A DNA stretch of 64,000 nt from contig OY969575.1 of NCBI GenBank assembly GCA_963701205.1, positions 372,001 through 436,000 on the forward strand, written 5' to 3'. Under the pieces are notes generated by a model. The model searched no databases. It was not told where the DNA came from and saw nothing but the letters and a program-made list of their open reading frames with translations. This document shows, piece by piece, positions 9,500-18,222 of the stretch (the first letter of the stretch is position 1; each line of letters starts with the position of its first letter). A program made the translations under genes and the position numbers. This stretch comes from JALZKA01 sp963701205. GTDB lineage: Bacteria; Actinomycetota; Thermoleophilia; Solirubrobacterales; 70-9.

Positions 9500-10440
9500 C
9501 GATCACGGCGCGAGCGCACGGCCAGCCTTGCTACGTCCATCAGCGCGCGTGATCGCTCGCGATCCCTTGGCAGCCAGGCGAGCGCCCGAAGCGCGGCCAG
9601 AATCGCGGCAACGCCACGAACGGTAAATTCTGCGGTGGGGGAATGGTGCTTGCCGAAGTAGCGGAAGACTCCGGGGTACCAACTGCGCACCATGTCCGCG
9701 CGATCCCAAGCCGCAAAACTCGCGCTGCCCTCGTGTTCAAAGGGGGCATCGTGGACGTAGGCAATGGGACCGCGCCGCCGCAGCCGCTTGCACAGGTCCA
9801 CATCCTCGTACCAGTAGTAGAACCCCTGGTCGAACCCGTCGACCGCTTCGAAATCGCGGCGTCGGATCAGCAGACATGAACCAGGCGGCTGATCGACATC
9901 CTGCGTCAGCTCGTAATCCAGGTCGAAGCCGAGTGCGCGCCGCGACAGGGGATTCGCCGGCCAGTTGCGTTCGAGACCGGCCATCTGCGCGATTTGCGAT
10001 ACGACGGTGGGAAAGGCCCTGACCGCGTGCCCAAGCTGCGGCCGATTCGTTCCCGGGTCAACTACCCGTCCGCCGCACGCCACGTGGGCGGGGCATCTTC
10101 GCATGAATCCGAGCAAGGCCTCGATTGATTGCGGGCCAACGATGATGTCGCTGTTGAGAATCAGGACGAACTCGCCGGATCCCGGATCCGCACCCTGATT
10201 GCAAGCGCTGCCATAGCCTGCGTTGTGATCGTTTACGATCACCTCGACGCCCGGCTCGGCAGCCAGCGCGCCAGCCGAGCCGTCACTTGACGCGTTGTCA
10301 ACAACGAAGATTTTGGCCTCGAGCCCATCGGCGGCCGCACGCGCCGAACGGACGCAGCGAAGTGTCATTTCCAGCGTGTTGCGGGTCACGACAACGACGT
10401 CCACGGAGGTTCCGGCCAGGGCCGGACTGAAGTCACTCAT
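9496..10440 (-). CDS. family 2 glycosyltransferase (rhamnosyltransferase-like)
   Basis: 314 residues from ATG 10440, which overlaps the TGA of the upstream glycosyltransferase (ATGA 10437-10440). Motifs in order: VDVVVVTRNTLEMTLRCV, IFVVDNASSDGSAG, NAGYGSACNQGA, and FVLILNSDIIV as the metal site. VDGFDQGFYYWYEDVDLCKRL is the conserved second acidic patch. This pattern matches WbbL-like rhamnosyl- and related transferases. The longer open frame to 10677 encodes an arginine-rich stretch antisense-like in composition and is not used. Its partner upstream is of the same family, so the two may add consecutive sugars. Confidence 0.85.
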   Translation of the reverse strand: MSDFSPALAGTSVDVVVVTRNTLEMTLRCVRSARAAADGLEAKIFVVDNASSDGSAGALAAEPGVEVIVNDHNAGYGSACNQGADPGSGEFVLILNSDIIVGPQSIEALLGFMRRCPAHVACGGRVVDPGTNRPQLGHAVRAFPTVVSQIAQMAGLERNWPANPLSRRALGFDLDYELTQDVDQPPGSCLLIRRRDFEAVDGFDQGFYYWYEDVDLCKRLRRRGPIAYVHDAPFEHEGSASFAAWDRADMVRSWYPGVFRYFGKHHSPTAEFTVRGVAAILAALRALAWLPRDRERSRALMDVARLAVRSRRDR

Positions 10441-11390
10441 CGTCTTCGATCGAGGCGACGCGCCAGCGCCTCGATTGGCCCGTACGTGGCGAATGGGACC
10501 GCCTCCATCCCCGGTCCATCCGGACGCGGCAAGCCGCGTTGCTCGCGGCGCGCTCGCAAATAGCCGCGGAAGGCCCCTAGATTGCGATCGATCAGTGCCT
10601 TCCCAGAAAAGACGATCAGATCTGTGACGTGCGCCTGAGCCCGCCGGATGCGCGGCAGGCCGCGGCCATGTTTCCAAAGCAAGTGCCGCCTGGCGTAACC
10701 CATCAGCTCGTTCTTGCGGGCGCTGCCCGCACCCAGCGTGGCGGAGTGCTCATGGCAGAGGACGGCGTCGGGGGCTTCTGCGAACGTCATGCCCGCCACT
10801 CGCATCCGGATCGCAAGATCCGCGTCTTCGAGGTAGGCAAAGATCGCTTCGTCGAACCCTCCACACGCCAGAAACGCCGCGCGGCGAAACAGGGCGGCGC
10901 CTCCGCTCGGCCCTACGGGGGAGGGGCCCGTGTACTCGTTGCCCTCGGCGAGTCCGTAGCCGGTGTCATAGACGCTCAAGCAACGATCGATGGTGACACC
11001 CAATGACTCGAGGGTTCCGTCGATCGAACGCATGCACCCGGCAACCGCATCCGCATCGGTCCGCTCCATTGCCGCGGCCATCCGCTCAAGGAAATGCTCA
11101 TCGAGCACTGCGTCGTTGTTGACGAGGACAATCGCGTCCGCCTCGCTCGACGCCGCTCCCCTGTTGACGGCCGCACCGAACCCATGGTTGCGATCGAGGT
11201 TCAAGACACGCACGTGCGGATGCCGCGCAAGCGTTTCGGCCGTGTCATCTGTAGACGCGTTGTCGATCACGCAGACCGAGGCGGGCAACGTTTGCCGCTC
11301 AAGTGATCGCAACGTGCGCTCGAGGCTTGCGGCGCGATTGAAATGAGGAATTAGAACCTCAATCGTCCCGGGTGCCACCGGCTCCCACAA
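10437..11390 (-). CDS. family 2 glycosyltransferase
   Basis: 317 residues from TTG 11390. Motifs: IEVLIPHFNRAASLERTL, VCVIDNASTDDTAE, NHGFGAAVNRGA, IVLVNNDAVL and GGFDEAIFAYLEDADLAIRM. These mark a GT-A enzyme close to the one that follows it, with which it overlaps by 4 bases. The TTG start lies 2 bases after the autokinase stop and has no clear ribosome-binding site. GTG 11378 would also fit and would lose only four residues. Likely part of one transcript running from the autokinase to 9496. Confidence 0.82.
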   Translation of the reverse strand: MWEPVAPGTIEVLIPHFNRAASLERTLRSLERQTLPASVCVIDNASTDDTAETLARHPHVRVLNLDRNHGFGAAVNRGAASSEADAIVLVNNDAVLDEHFLERMAAAMERTDADAVAGCMRSIDGTLESLGVTIDRCLSVYDTGYGLAEGNEYTGPSPVGPSGGAALFRRAAFLACGGFDEAIFAYLEDADLAIRMRVAGMTFAEAPDAVLCHEHSATLGAGSARKNELMGYARRHLLWKHGRGLPRIRRAQAHVTDLIVFSGKALIDRNLGAFRGYLRARREQRGLPRPDGPGMEAVPFATYGPIEALARRLDRRR

Positions 11391-11392
11391 TT

Positions 11393-12965
11393 CTAATAGC
11401 CGTAGTAGCCGTAGTAGCCGTCTGAATCGCCAGCGCCCGTCGCCACCAAGCCCACCTTGTTGTCGGGGAGGAGCGCGATCGCATCCTGAACCGCCTCTGC
11501 CTCATCCGCCGTACTCGCCCCGAGCCGGACGCACAGGAGCGTCACATCCACGTAGGGCATCAATTCAAGGGGATCCGCGGTCGCCAGCAGCGGCGGCGAG
11601 TCGATCACCACGAGGTCGTAACCGCGGGAGACGGTTGCGATGAACTCGCGACAGCGCTCGCTCGCGAGCAGTTCGGCGGGTTCGCCCGTTGCGTCGCCTG
11701 CGGGAATGCAGACCAGCGATCGACCACCGTCATCGCCGGTGCCCCCTTCGCCGCTGTGCCGCAAACCACGTGAGCCGGGCTTGATCTTGATCGTTCGCAG
11801 CACCGACTTGGGGTCCGCCGCGCCACCCAGGTATTGCGCCAACCCCGGCGAGGGCTTGAGGCCGAATCGCTTGGCGAGCACCGGACGCCGAAGATCGGCG
11901 TCCACCAGCAGCGTTCGCTGTCCTGCGGCGGCGGCGGCGGCGGCCAGGCCAGCCGCAACCGACGATTTCCCCTCCTGGGGCAAACCGCTCGTGATCAGGA
12001 CCGAGCGCAGCGGGCGATTTGTGCTGATCGCCGAAAGATTGGTGCGCAAGATCCGAAATGCCTCGATGTCGGCGGGCGTTGCGATCACGGTCCCAACGGA
12101 CGGAGCGGCCCCAGTCGAGCCCAAAGCGGTTTGCCCGACCCGGCCGAGCACGGCCCAGCCAAAACGATCGTGGGCGTCGCGCGATGTCCGGATCCTCCGA
12201 TCGAGCGCGTCGCGCGCGAAGGCCGCGACAAGCCCGAGCGCGAGCCCGACAATCAGGCCCAAGACGGTGTTGCGTGCCGTCCTCGGCGTGGACGGCACCG
12301 TCGGCTCCTCGGCGGTCCGTGCGATCTCGGCCGGTACGGTGCCGCCACTCTCAAAGCTGCTTTGCAGCGATCGCAACGCGCTGAGCTGATTGCGCGCGTT
12401 GAACACGGAGACGTTCAGATTCGTATTTTCGTCCACCAGCGGTCCCCGTGCCTGCTTCTCCGCTTGAGCGATTGCGGACCTGAGGTTGCGTGCCAGATCA
12501 CGGTTCTCCGTATCGACCGGAACCTGGGTGAACGCGTTGGCCAGGTCAGCCGCGAATTGCGGATCGCTCCAAGCAGCCGTGACCTCGACGAAGAGGGTGG
12601 TGGAACCAACTCGCGTGCTGATCGCCCCTCTGAGGGTTTCAGGCGAGATATCGGTGTTTAGTCGGCGCTTGACGATCCGGGCCGTCGCCAGCGACTTGAT
12701 CTCATCAGCGATGACAGCGGTCTTGACCAGCGGGTTCAGGTCCGGCTGAAGCTCCAACAACGCGCTGAAAATGCTGGCGTTGCGCGCGATGTCAGAAAAC
12801 TTCGCTGCGGCCTCGGCGCGATAGGTCTTCTGCTGCGACGCCGAGAGCGACGAAGGCGGCCCCGGCGAACGCGATCGTGACGGCAGCGATAACGAACCGT
12901 TGCCGTCTGAGGAGCGCGAGATAGTCGCGCAGCGTTGAGTACCGCGTTTCTTGTTCAGCCATCAT
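11393..12965 (-). CDS. polysaccharide-chain regulator fused to tyrosine autokinase (Wzz/BY-kinase); apparent frameshift
   Basis: The C-terminal 455 codons read in one frame: a Wzz-type coiled-coil periplasmic segment, a membrane helix (NTVLGLIVGLALGLVAAF) and a bacterial tyrosine kinase. The kinase has Walker A (TSGLPQEGKSSVAAGLA), Walker A' (LLVDADLRRP) and Walker B (YDLVVIDSPPLL), with a tyrosine tail YYGYYGY. The first membrane segment (MMAEQETRYSTLRDYLALLR, then a hydrophobic stretch) starts at ATG 12965 or 12962 in another frame. The frames join near 12841-12850, where one extra base would explain the shift (VAL, then ASQQKTYRAEA). Such proteins control chain length of exported glycan by phosphorylating their own tail. 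No isolated N-terminal fragment would be functional, so this is probably sequence error. Confidence 0.8.
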
Positions 12966-13080
12966 TGGGGACCTCGGCGCCGTGTCCAGTCAAGCGCAAG
13001 GCGATCGAAAGTCTTACACACGCCGTAGCGCACGCCGCGCTGGTCTAGGGGCTTGGACGACGAAGGTCGTCGGGCCGAAT

Positions 13081-15014
13081 TTACCCGCGGCAGCCAGGCG
13101 TCGACCAATCTCCGTAACTGCCCGGGTGCCGAATCTGCCGCTCATATGGGCTCAACGCGCGCGCATCGCGTAGCGCTTCGGCGGCGGCGGGCAGGTCGTC
13201 AGCCGCCGCCTCGATCTCGGCCAGAAGGACGCGGTGCTCGGCCTCCCGCGGTTCGCGCGCAATCGCCTCAAGTACATCCGCGCGAGAAGCGTCGATTTCG
13301 CCCGCGTCGAACCGGGCCTCAGCCAACTCTGCATAGGCTGCCGCCGACCACGGCGCAGCCGTCAGCGCGCGCTCGGCGCTTGCGATAGCCGCATCGGTAC
13401 TGCCAATCGCCCTGTCCGCGGCGGCCTGCTCGAGATACCCGTCCGCAGCGATTGCCGGGATCTGCGCAATGCCCAACCGGATTGCGGCGGCGACCGCGGG
13501 CCAGCGCCACTGCATTGTCCTGCGGCCCTGGCCGTTGGCTCCAGTACGTGGCGTCCTGATCGAGCGCGACGCGGCCATCGAAAGAGTCCCCGCTGACGCC
13601 AGCGCAAGCGTCGCAAGCGCGGTTGACTCCCAGGTCCAATCAATTGCGACCGAAACGCCAAATGCAGCCACCGTCGCCAGCAGGCCAGTCGCCGCGGCGC
13701 CCCGCCCAGCGGCCGACAACCCCGCCAGCGTAATCGTCGTCAGGCCAAAAACGAGGGCTACGAACGCGGCGAGTCCGATCACCCCAAGCTCAGAGGCGGT
13801 CTCAAATAGCAGCGAATGGGCGTCGTTGACAAGCGCAGGGTCCGTGGCCTGCGCCAGCCCAGCGGTTCGCGAATGAAGAGGGACCCTCACCCCGCAGCGG
13901 CTGGGCCGCCAGGCCGTCGAGGGCTTCCAGCCAATACGCGGTCCGGACGCCGTCCGCGGATGACGAGCCGTGCAGCGGGGTCGGCGCCCACTGGCACCAC
14001 GATCTCGCCTCTTCCGAACCCGTCCCGTCCGCCAATGATCGCGACAAGCAGGAGGGCCACGGTAAGGCCGCACAGGGCCATGGCGGCTTTCGTGCGCGAA
14101 AGCGGCGCCGGACTTTCCGCCCCAGGGGGCCGTCCAATCTGTACCGTCGTCTTCGCGGCAACCAACCACATTGCCGCCGCCGCCAGGATCAGGGTCAGGC
14201 CGACCGCCACCCCACCGTCACCGGACGTGCCGTGCGCGATCGCGGGCTGGGAGCGCACCGCGGCGACACAAAAGAAAGCGGCAATCGCGCCTGACAACAG
14301 GTGCAGCAACGCCCGTCGCCGGTTCCGAGTGAGACCCACGACAACACCGAGCCCAACCGCGAGCGCCACCACCCCTCCGCGCGAGAACGTTAGGTACAGA
14401 GCCGTGGCGGCGACCGGGATCAGCGCCGCCGAGAACGCTCGCACCCGGACTCGACGATCATCGGCGCTCCAGGCCAATGCCATTGCAAACGTGGCGGCCG
14501 CCCAGACCCCCATCGAGTTCCAGTACTCGAGCGGTGCGTATAGGCGCTCTGTTCCAAATGAAAGCTGCTCCGGGGTCAGGCCGTTCAGGCTCGGGGCGAG
14601 GCGGCCGGCTACCGCCCAGATGGTCACGGCGGCCGATGCGATCAGCAATCCAGCCGCGGCGGCTCGCCACGAGCGCAACCCCAGCCCTAGCCAGGCCAGG
14701 ACAAGCACGCCCAGATATCCCGCGCTTCGAGCAGCATCGGCTAGCGCAAGCTCCGTGCTTGGCGCCCAGATCACAGCAGCCGTTTGCAGCACACAGAACG
14801 CGACGAGCGCCGCCGCAACAACGCCCCAGCCAGCGGGCGGCATCGCGCGAGGGAATGCGCCAAATGCAAGTCCCAGCGCCAAACCCCACCAGATGACAAG
14901 CCATACCTGCTGCCGCAGGGATACGTCAAACCCACCGTCGTTGAAGGCCAGAATCGCGATTAGAGTGGCCGCGCCCGCGGTCGTCAGCAGCCGCCGCAAG
15001 CTGAGATGCCTCAT
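13081..15014 (-). pseudogene. O-antigen polymerase/ligase-like membrane protein with C-terminal TPR region; two apparent frameshifts
   Basis: From ATG 15014, about 350 residues contain some ten membrane helices, a GLTPEQLSFGTERLYAPLEYWN loop and LYLTFSRGGVVAL, as in Wzy_C proteins. The reading then moves frame near 13960 (GADPAARL to SSADGVRTAYWLEALDG) and again near 13870 (SSFANRW to LAQATDPALVNDAHSLLFET). It ends in a frame with three more helices and a TPR-like region (SAAAYAELAEARFDAGEID and following). Both shifts fit one extra base each. The motif pair around the breaks (RTAYWLEALDG..., then NDAHSLLFE) is the conserved loop of this family, so it was one gene. It may be intact in the organism. 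It is the second polymerase-like gene of the locus. Confidence 0.7.
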
Positions 15015-15170
15015 CTGCTGCGTATTCCGGGCAGTGAAGGCGGTGTGATACCCGGGGTAGCACGTACTGCGGCTTTGCGCCCGGCGGGTCGGTATAGTTC
15101 CGTCACTCGCAAGAGGGTAATACCGCCCGAGTCGACTTTAGGATCTAACGCAATCAACCAGGGAGTAACC

Positions 15171-15545
15171 ATCCACAAGTTTCGTGCTCTTGTGATCGCG
15201 CTGGTCGCGGCATTCTCATTGGCGTTCGCATTTAGTGCCATCCTGGCTCAAAGCGCCTCTGCGCAGGGTCCGGGTTCAGCGCTTTGCGACCGCTACCCCG
15301 AGTTGCCCCAGTGTCAGGACGACGACGGCGACGACGACGGCGACGACGACGACAAGAACCCAAGTGGTGGTGGTGGCAACCCATCGACTGACGACGACGG
15401 ACCCAGCGGAAACCTGCCGTTCACCGGATATCCGCTCGGGGCACTGACGCTGCTGCTCGTCCTGCTGCTCGTCGCCGGCCTGACGCTTCGCGCTTACTTA
15501 GCTGTTCGTGACCGCATCGCGGGCGACGGCACCACCGGCCCTTAG
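15171..15545 (+). CDS. small Asp-rich LPFTG cell-wall-anchored protein, apparent AUC start
   Basis: About 124 residues: a signal peptide (HKFRALVIALVAAFSLAF... ending SASAQG), two cysteines (CDRYPELPQC), an Asp-rich run (DDDGDDDGDDDDK), a Gly/Ser/Asp linker, then LPFTG followed by a hydrophobic helix and RAYLAVRDR. The LPxTG, helix and basic-tail order is that of sortase substrates, although the tail is longer than usual. No ATG, GTG or TTG gives a normal signal peptide. The next GTG, at 15192, lacks the basic end and a ribosome site. AGGGAG at 15160-15165 lies 5 bases before ATC 15171, which would encode the needed His-Lys-Phe-Arg. No sortase gene is in the window. Confidence 0.65.
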   Translation: MHKFRALVIALVAAFSLAFAFSAILAQSASAQGPGSALCDRYPELPQCQDDDGDDDGDDDDKNPSGGGGNPSTDDDGPSGNLPFTGYPLGALTLLLVLLLVAGLTLRAYLAVRDRIAGDGTTGP

Positions 15546-15552
15546 AGCCCGG

Positions 15553-15586
15553 GATGTAAAAGTCAGCCCGCGGGCTGACCTACATC
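15553..15586. terminator. hairpin between convergent genes, probable bidirectional terminator
   Basis: A perfect palindrome of arms GTCAGCCC and GGGCTGAC with a GC centre spans 15562-15579. It is extended by outer arms GATGTA (15553-15558) and TACATC (15581-15586). It lies directly between the stop of the LPFTG gene (15545) and the stop of argS (15582-15580), where transcription from both sides must end. No long T-run follows on either strand. Confidence 0.6.
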
Positions 15587-17232
15587 TGATCGGGAGCGCT
15601 GATTCCCAGGAGGTCCAGTGAAGCTGCGATCACGCTGCTCGCGGCAAGACAAACTGCGAGACGGGCCGATTGCAGTCCATCGACGCCAGACTCTTCGTCG
15701 GCGCCAACGACTCGGCAGTCTCGGTAAAACGAGTGAAAGTCCGCGGCGACCGCCTGTGAGTACACCGCGATCCGGTGCGGTTGTCTCCGCTCGGCGGCCG
15801 TGGCGACCTCCCAGGGAAAGTCCAGCAACCGCCTGATCAACGCGCGCTCGGACGGCTCGCACGGAAGTTGGGCAACCGCCGCGGCGGCACTCACGACGGC
15901 CTCGGGCCCCGAGACTTCCGCTTCGCGCTCCGCCTTGCGGAGGATGCTCGCGATCCTGGCATGCGCGTACTGCACGTAGTAGACCGGGTTGTCCTGCGAT
16001 TGCGACCGCGCGAGCTCAAGGTCGATGTCCAGGGTTGTATCCAGGCTGCGCTGGACCAAGAAGAAGCGAGCGGCATCGCGACCGATGTCAGCAATCAACT
16101 CGTCAAGGGTCACGAATTCACCTTTGCGCTTCGACATGCTCGCGCGTGCGCCGCCCTCGATGACGCTGACGAGTTGCATGATCGGTGCCTCGTAGCGGGC
16201 GGGATCAACGCCTAGGCAGGCAATCGCGGCCTTCATGCGCGCCACATAGCCATGGTGATCGGCTCCTAGCGGCGTAATCATCTGACCGGCCCCCCTTTGC
16301 AGCTTGTCGCGGTGGTACGCGATATCGGCCGCAAAGTACGTTGGCTCGCCGTCCGAGCGGACCAGCACTCGATCCTTGTCGTCGCCATGCTCGGACGTCC
16401 GCAGCCATAGGGCGCCCTCGGACTCGTATGTATACCCGCCGTCCCCTAGGTCGGCAAGCGCCAGTTCAAGCGCTCCGGATTCGATCAGCGCGCGCTCTGA
16501 CGACCAGGTGTCGTAGTGAACGCCAAACCGCCCAAGGCTGGACTCGATCCGCCCGCGCATCGCGCTGGGACCACGCAGTTCAAGCTCCTGAAGGTCCGAG
16601 GGATCGAGTCCCTCGTCCGCAAACTCGGCCGCAAGCTCCGTCACGTAGTCACCTGCGTAGCCGTCCTCAGGCGGCTCATCCCCCCTTATCCGGGCTGCGA
16701 TTGACGCCGCAAACTTCTGAATCTGAGTACCGGAATCGTTCATGTAGTACTCACGCGAGACGACGTGTCCCGCAGCGGCAAGGATCCGCGCCAGCGAATC
16801 GCCATAAGCTGCGCCGCGCCCGCTGGCGACGGTAACCGGGCCGGTCGGATTGGCTGAGACGAACTCCAACAAGACGTTGGATTCCTGGGCCTGGCCATGG
16901 CCGAATCCAGACGATCCAACGATCTCGACGACCGCGCGGCGATGCCAGGCGTCGGTGAGAGACAGGTTGATGAAGCCCGGACCGGCGATTTCTATGCGCT
17001 CGGCCATCGTGCCGAGCCCGGCTTCAATGCCGCTCGTCAGACGTGCTGCAACATCGCGGGGCGGCTCGCCAAGGCTCCCCGCCAGCAGCATCGCTGCGTT
17101 GGTTGAGTAGTCGCCCATATCTGCATTGGGTGGGCGCTCGAGAGTGGGCTCCTGTGAAGGCGTCCCGCCAAGCTCGGCGACGGCAGTCCCGATGATCTCC
17201 CGCAACTCTTGAACCGGATCGACGGGTGGCAT
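15580..17232 (-). CDS. argS: arginyl-tRNA synthetase
   Basis: 550 residues, a normal length for a class I ArgS, which attaches arginine to tRNA-Arg in the cytoplasm. An N-terminal Add1-type domain (residues 1-100) precedes the catalytic core FVSANPTGPVTVASGRGAAYGD. Later come PLGADHHGYVARM and the KMSKS-loop equivalent ASMSKRKGEF (MSK at 366-368). The C-terminal helical anticodon domain includes VYYVQYAHARIASIL and DFPWEVATAAERRQPHRIAVY. The HIGH signature expected near residues 134-137 (as in PLHVGHGRG) reads TVAS, so both histidines are missing. This may be a lineage trait. The start GTG/ATG at 17232 leaves a 36-base divergent gap to the epimerase gene. Confidence 0.93.
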   Translation of the reverse strand: MPPVDPVQELREIIGTAVAELGGTPSQEPTLERPPNADMGDYSTNAAMLLAGSLGEPPRDVAARLTSGIEAGLGTMAERIEIAGPGFINLSLTDAWHRRAVVEIVGSSGFGHGQAQESNVLLEFVSANPTGPVTVASGRGAAYGDSLARILAAAGHVVSREYYMNDSGTQIQKFAASIAARIRGDEPPEDGYAGDYVTELAAEFADEGLDPSDLQELELRGPSAMRGRIESSLGRFGVHYDTWSSERALIESGALELALADLGDGGYTYESEGALWLRTSEHGDDKDRVLVRSDGEPTYFAADIAYHRDKLQRGAGQMITPLGADHHGYVARMKAAIACLGVDPARYEAPIMQLVSVIEGGARASMSKRKGEFVTLDELIADIGRDAARFFLVQRSLDTTLDIDLELARSQSQDNPVYYVQYAHARIASILRKAEREAEVSGPEAVVSAAAAVAQLPCEPSERALIRRLLDFPWEVATAAERRQPHRIAVYSQAVAADFHSFYRDCRVVGADEESGVDGLQSARLAVCLAASSVIAASLDLLGISAPDQM

Positions 17233-17268
17233 GGGCGCGAGTGTACGGAGCCACTAGATTCCCACCCA

Positions 17269-18222
17269 ATGCGAGCCTTGGTCACCGGAGGAGCGGGTTT
17301 CATCGGCTCCAACGTCGTTGACGCCCTCATCAACCGCGGGGACAGCGTCACCGTTCTCGACGACCTCTCGTCGGGAAAGTCGGCAAACCTGGAGGCCGCA
17401 ATTGCGGCCGACGCGGAGCTAATCGAAGGCGACGTCGCCAGCAAAGCGGACGTAGCGGCAGCGTTCGCGGTGGCGCGTCCCGACCAGGTCTTTCACTTTG
17501 CCGCCCAGATTGACGTCCGGCGTTCGGTGAGTGACCCGGCCTTCGACTTGGCCGTCAACGTCGGCGGGACGATCAATCTGCTCGACGCCGCGGCGGACGC
17601 TGGAGTTTCTCGATTTCTGTTCGCTTCCACGGGCGGCGCGATCTACGGGGAGGGCAGCGGTCGCCCGCTGCCGCTGGCCGAGGATGCCGAAGAGCGCCCG
17701 GATGCGCCATACGGGCAATCGAAGCTTGCTGCCGAGAGCTATCTGGGGCTGTACGCAAGAACCCGTGGGCTCGCGACAATCGCGCTACGCCTGGGGAACG
17801 TGTACGGCCCCCGGCAGGACCCGCACGGCGAAGCCGGCGTGGTCGCGATCTTCTGCGGCGCGATGCTGAAGGGCGAGGCTCCCAAGGTTTTTGGCGACGG
17901 ACTGCAGACGCGTGACTACGTCTTCGTCGGCGACGTCGTGCGAGCGTTCCTGGCCGCTTCGGACTCGCCCGCGGCAACGGGTGCATTCAACATCGGCACC
18001 GGACGTGAGGCAACCGTGTTCGACGTCGGCAACGCCATCGCCGCGGCATACAAAGGGTCGTTCACTCCCGAGATGGCGCCGAGCAGACCGGGCGAGGTTG
18101 AGCGGATCGCAATCGACAGCGCGCGCGCCGAGGCCGAGTTGGGCTGGCGCGCTGAAGTGGATCTGGCAGACGGCCTGCGCGAAACGGCCGAGTGGGCTCG
18201 CGCATCCGGAATCGGCGCCTAA
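17269..18222 (+). CDS. NAD-dependent sugar-nucleotide epimerase (UDP-glucose 4-epimerase-like)
   Basis: 317 residues of an extended short-chain dehydrogenase. Evidence: the NAD-binding TGGAGFIGSNVVDAL at the N-terminus, the catalytic Ser/Thr region LFASTGGAIYGE, and the YxxxK pair in PYGQSKLAAE (about residue 149). LRLGNVYGPRQDP and VFGDGLQTRDYVFVGDVV are the nucleotide-sugar contacts of GalE-type epimerases. It probably supplies UDP-galactose or a related precursor to the surface-glycan locus. The start at ATG 17269 gives the usual M-x-ALVTGG opening; the frame continues to 17209 without sense. Its stop overlaps that of the convergent M48 protease gene by 4 bases. Confidence 0.88.
   Translation: MRALVTGGAGFIGSNVVDALINRGDSVTVLDDLSSGKSANLEAAIAADAELIEGDVASKADVAAAFAVARPDQVFHFAAQIDVRRSVSDPAFDLAVNVGGTINLLDAAADAGVSRFLFASTGGAIYGEGSGRPLPLAEDAEERPDAPYGQSKLAAESYLGLYARTRGLATIALRLGNVYGPRQDPHGEAGVVAIFCGAMLKGEAPKVFGDGLQTRDYVFVGDVVRAFLAASDSPAATGAFNIGTGREATVFDVGNAIAAAYKGSFTPEMAPSRPGEVERIAIDSARAEAELGWRAEVDLADGLRETAEWARASGIGA

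Noticed and set aside
13056..13071. GACGAC/GTCGTC hairpin as a terminator
   Set aside because: Stem is only 6 bases with a GAAG loop and no T-run; it may be chance in this GC-rich sequence.
13816..15048. A 410-codon plus-strand frame
   Set aside because: It lies fully antisense to the polymerase-like gene, has Arg/Ala/Pro/Thr-rich sequence without any family motif, and reflects high GC content.
15006..15170. ATG 15006 as the start of the LPFTG protein
   Set aside because: It would add 55 residues without similarity before the signal peptide and overlap the start of the divergent gene.
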